In this document: positions 62,993-64,000 of the stretch, piece after piece | How positions within the stretch are numbered: position 1 is the first letter of the stretch | How the letters are laid out: every line of letters starts with the position of its first letter | Assembly (NCBI RefSeq): GCF_042651465.1 | Contig: NZ_JBHSCZ010000001.1 | Span: 372,001-436,000, forward strand | DNA: 64,000 nucleotides | Source: Ferruginibacter yonginensis | GTDB lineage: Bacteria > Bacteroidota > Bacteroidia > Chitinophagales > Chitinophagaceae | Direction of reading: 5' to 3' | Translations under genes and position numbers: made by a program | Notes under the pieces: generated by a model | What the model saw: the letters and a program-made list of their open reading frames with translations, nothing else | The model's database searches: none | What the model was told of the DNA's origin: nothing

Positions 62993-63304
62993 ATGGCTTT
63001 TTTAGTTGATGTAAATGATTTGTGTTTGCTTGGGTACGATTATGCTTTTTCTCCTGTGTATCAATTTCCAAGAGTTATTTTTGCTGATGATGAAATGAGC
63101 ATTAATAAAGATAATGCACAACAGGTTTGTCATTTTATAAATTCAATGGCATTAACCTATCGATGGAAAAATTTTGATTTAAAAGGTGCTCACTTACTCG
63201 AACGTATTATTGTAGAAACTGCTCCCAACGAAATTTACCAATATGTGCATTTGAAAAATTGGATAAAAATTAATTATTACGAACAATTACAACAATTTAG
63301 GTAA
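62993..63304 (+). CDS. Small hypothetical protein
   Basis: The 103-residue protein begins MAFLVDVNDLCLLGYDYAFS and has no signal peptide or membrane helix. Codon use looks like that of its neighbours and it fills the space between smc and tcdA, so it is probably real. I recognise no family. Its stop is 6 nt from the stop of the convergent tcdA. Confidence 0.6.
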   Translation: MAFLVDVNDLCLLGYDYAFSPVYQFPRVIFADDEMSINKDNAQQVCHFINSMALTYRWKNFDLKGAHLLERIIVETAPNEIYQYVHLKNWIKINYYEQLQQFR

Positions 63305-63310
63305 AGGAGC

Positions 63311-64000
63311 TTAAATAGGTTCACCAATTAATTTTCTGATGGCAACGCTGGCAGTTACAGCACCAAAAACAGCAGGCATGTATGAAATAGTTCCGTAAGC
63401 AGATTTTTTGTAATTGCTGCCATCCGTTAACATCAAACTTTCTTTACGGGGTTTTTCAGGCGAAAAAACACAGGTGATGCCTTTGTATATTTGATGATTA
63501 CGTTTGAGCGTTTTACGTATTTGTTGAGCAAAAACACACTCATTAGTTTTTGAAATATCGGTTACTTCCAGTTGGGTGGGGTCAAGCTTGGCACCTGCCC
63601 CCATGCTACTTACAATAGGGATACCTTTATGAAAAGCTGTTGACAAAAAAGTAAGTTTTGGTGTAATACTATCAATGGCATCAATAATAAAATGAGGCGG
63701 ATTTTTTAATATATCATCTACCAAAGTTGGTGTTACAAATGATTGTACTACATGCAAGGTAATTTCGGGGTTTATGGCTTTTAAACGTTCTGCCATTATT
63801 TGAGCTTTGGGTTCGCCATGGTTGGTAGCTAAAGCAGGCAATTGTCTATTTCTGTTGGTTGGGTCAACAACATCACCATCAATGATGGTCATTGTGCCAA
63901 CACCACTCCTTGCTACAAATTCAGCAGCGAAGGAACCTACACCGCCTAACCCTACTACCATTACATGACTATTAGCTAAACGTTGTACAGCATCTTTACC
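63311..64000 (-). CDS. tcdA: tRNA threonylcarbamoyladenosine dehydratase (5' end outside window)
   Basis: At least 229 residues are visible; the frame continues past the window edge, so the start is missing. The visible part has the ThiF/E1-like ATP-binding motif VVGLGGVGSFAAE, the Asp of TIIDGDVVDPTNRNRQ, a later FIIDAIDS and SMGAGAKLDPTQL, all typical of TcdA (CsdL), which cyclises t6A37 of tRNA to ct6A. Ubiquitin-activating E1 relatives are less likely because of the NRNRQ and GAGAKLDPT motifs. Confidence 0.92.
   Translation of the reverse strand, partial: GKDAVQRLANSHVMVVGLGGVGSFAAEFVARSGVGTMTIIDGDVVDPTNRNRQLPALATNHGEPKAQIMAERLKAINPEITLHVVQSFVTPTLVDDILKNPPHFIIDAIDSITPKLTFLSTAFHKGIPIVSSMGAGAKLDPTQLEVTDISKTNECVFAQQIRKTLKRNHQIYKGITCVFSPEKPRKESLMLTDGSNYKKSAYGTISYMPAVFGAVTASVAIRKLIGEPI

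Overview
The window is a low-GC, gene-dense chromosomal segment of a Bacteroidota bacterium, most likely class Chitinophagia (Chitinophagaceae-like). The placement rests on type IX secretion (T9SS) C-terminal sorting domains, GLPGLI, DUF4249 and DUF3822 proteins, a short primary sigma factor lacking region 1.1, and promoters of the Bacteroidota TAnnTTTG type. I found no rRNA, tRNA, CRISPR array, insertion sequence or prophage. Most of the window is core genome; the accessory interest lies in the surface proteins and a few small cassettes.

Layout. 1-9.5 kb: three secreted surface proteins. One is a 5'-truncated giant with a 906-bp tandem repeat, followed by a small T9SS protein and an eight-repeat SdrD_B-type protein with a T9SS tail. 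9.6-16.0 kb: a five-gene minus-strand operon with parE first and parC last, separated by a methyltransferase, a DUF1835 protein and a VOC protein. 16.3-20.3 kb: lipoprotein, YkgJ-type Cys-cluster protein, rsmD with an altered catalytic motif, DUF3822 and a MATE exporter. 20.3-25.9 kb: M1 peptidase, unknown membrane protein, TPR protein, folB, trxB and DUF4249 lipoprotein. 26.0-28.5 kb: SUMF1-fold secreted protein and a T9SS protein with an exact 21-residue GDG repeat, interrupted by a homopolymer frameshift. 28.6-32.7 kb: TPR sensor kinase, rpoD, threonine aldolase. 32.7-35.6 kb: a tightly packed glycosyltransferase / GT87 / polysaccharide deacetylase operon.

35.7-50.0 kb is rich in glucose and glycogen genes: pgi, glgB, glgC, glgA, a FucP-like sugar transporter and a ROK kinase. 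These could take up glucose, phosphorylate it, interconvert it and store it as glycogen; phosphoglucomutase and glycogen breakdown genes are not in the window. An outer-membrane barrel plus GLPGLI pair sits between glgB and glgC. 50.0-53.0 kb: nhaA, a LolA-like protein and an SDR enzyme. 53.1-56.9 kb: a three-gene cassette of a GrpE-like small protein, a long divergent Hsp70 and a tail-anchored unknown protein; this is the best candidate for an undescribed system. 56.9-64.0 kb: ferredoxin-like and GNAT small proteins, an FAD amine-oxidase-like enzyme, a GC-rich intergenic element, smc, a small unknown gene and the 3' part of tcdA.

Convergent gene pairs are mostly separated by strong bidirectional hairpin terminators, and several same-strand neighbours overlap by 1 to 17 nt. 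All functional statements come from reading motifs by eye; no database search was run.
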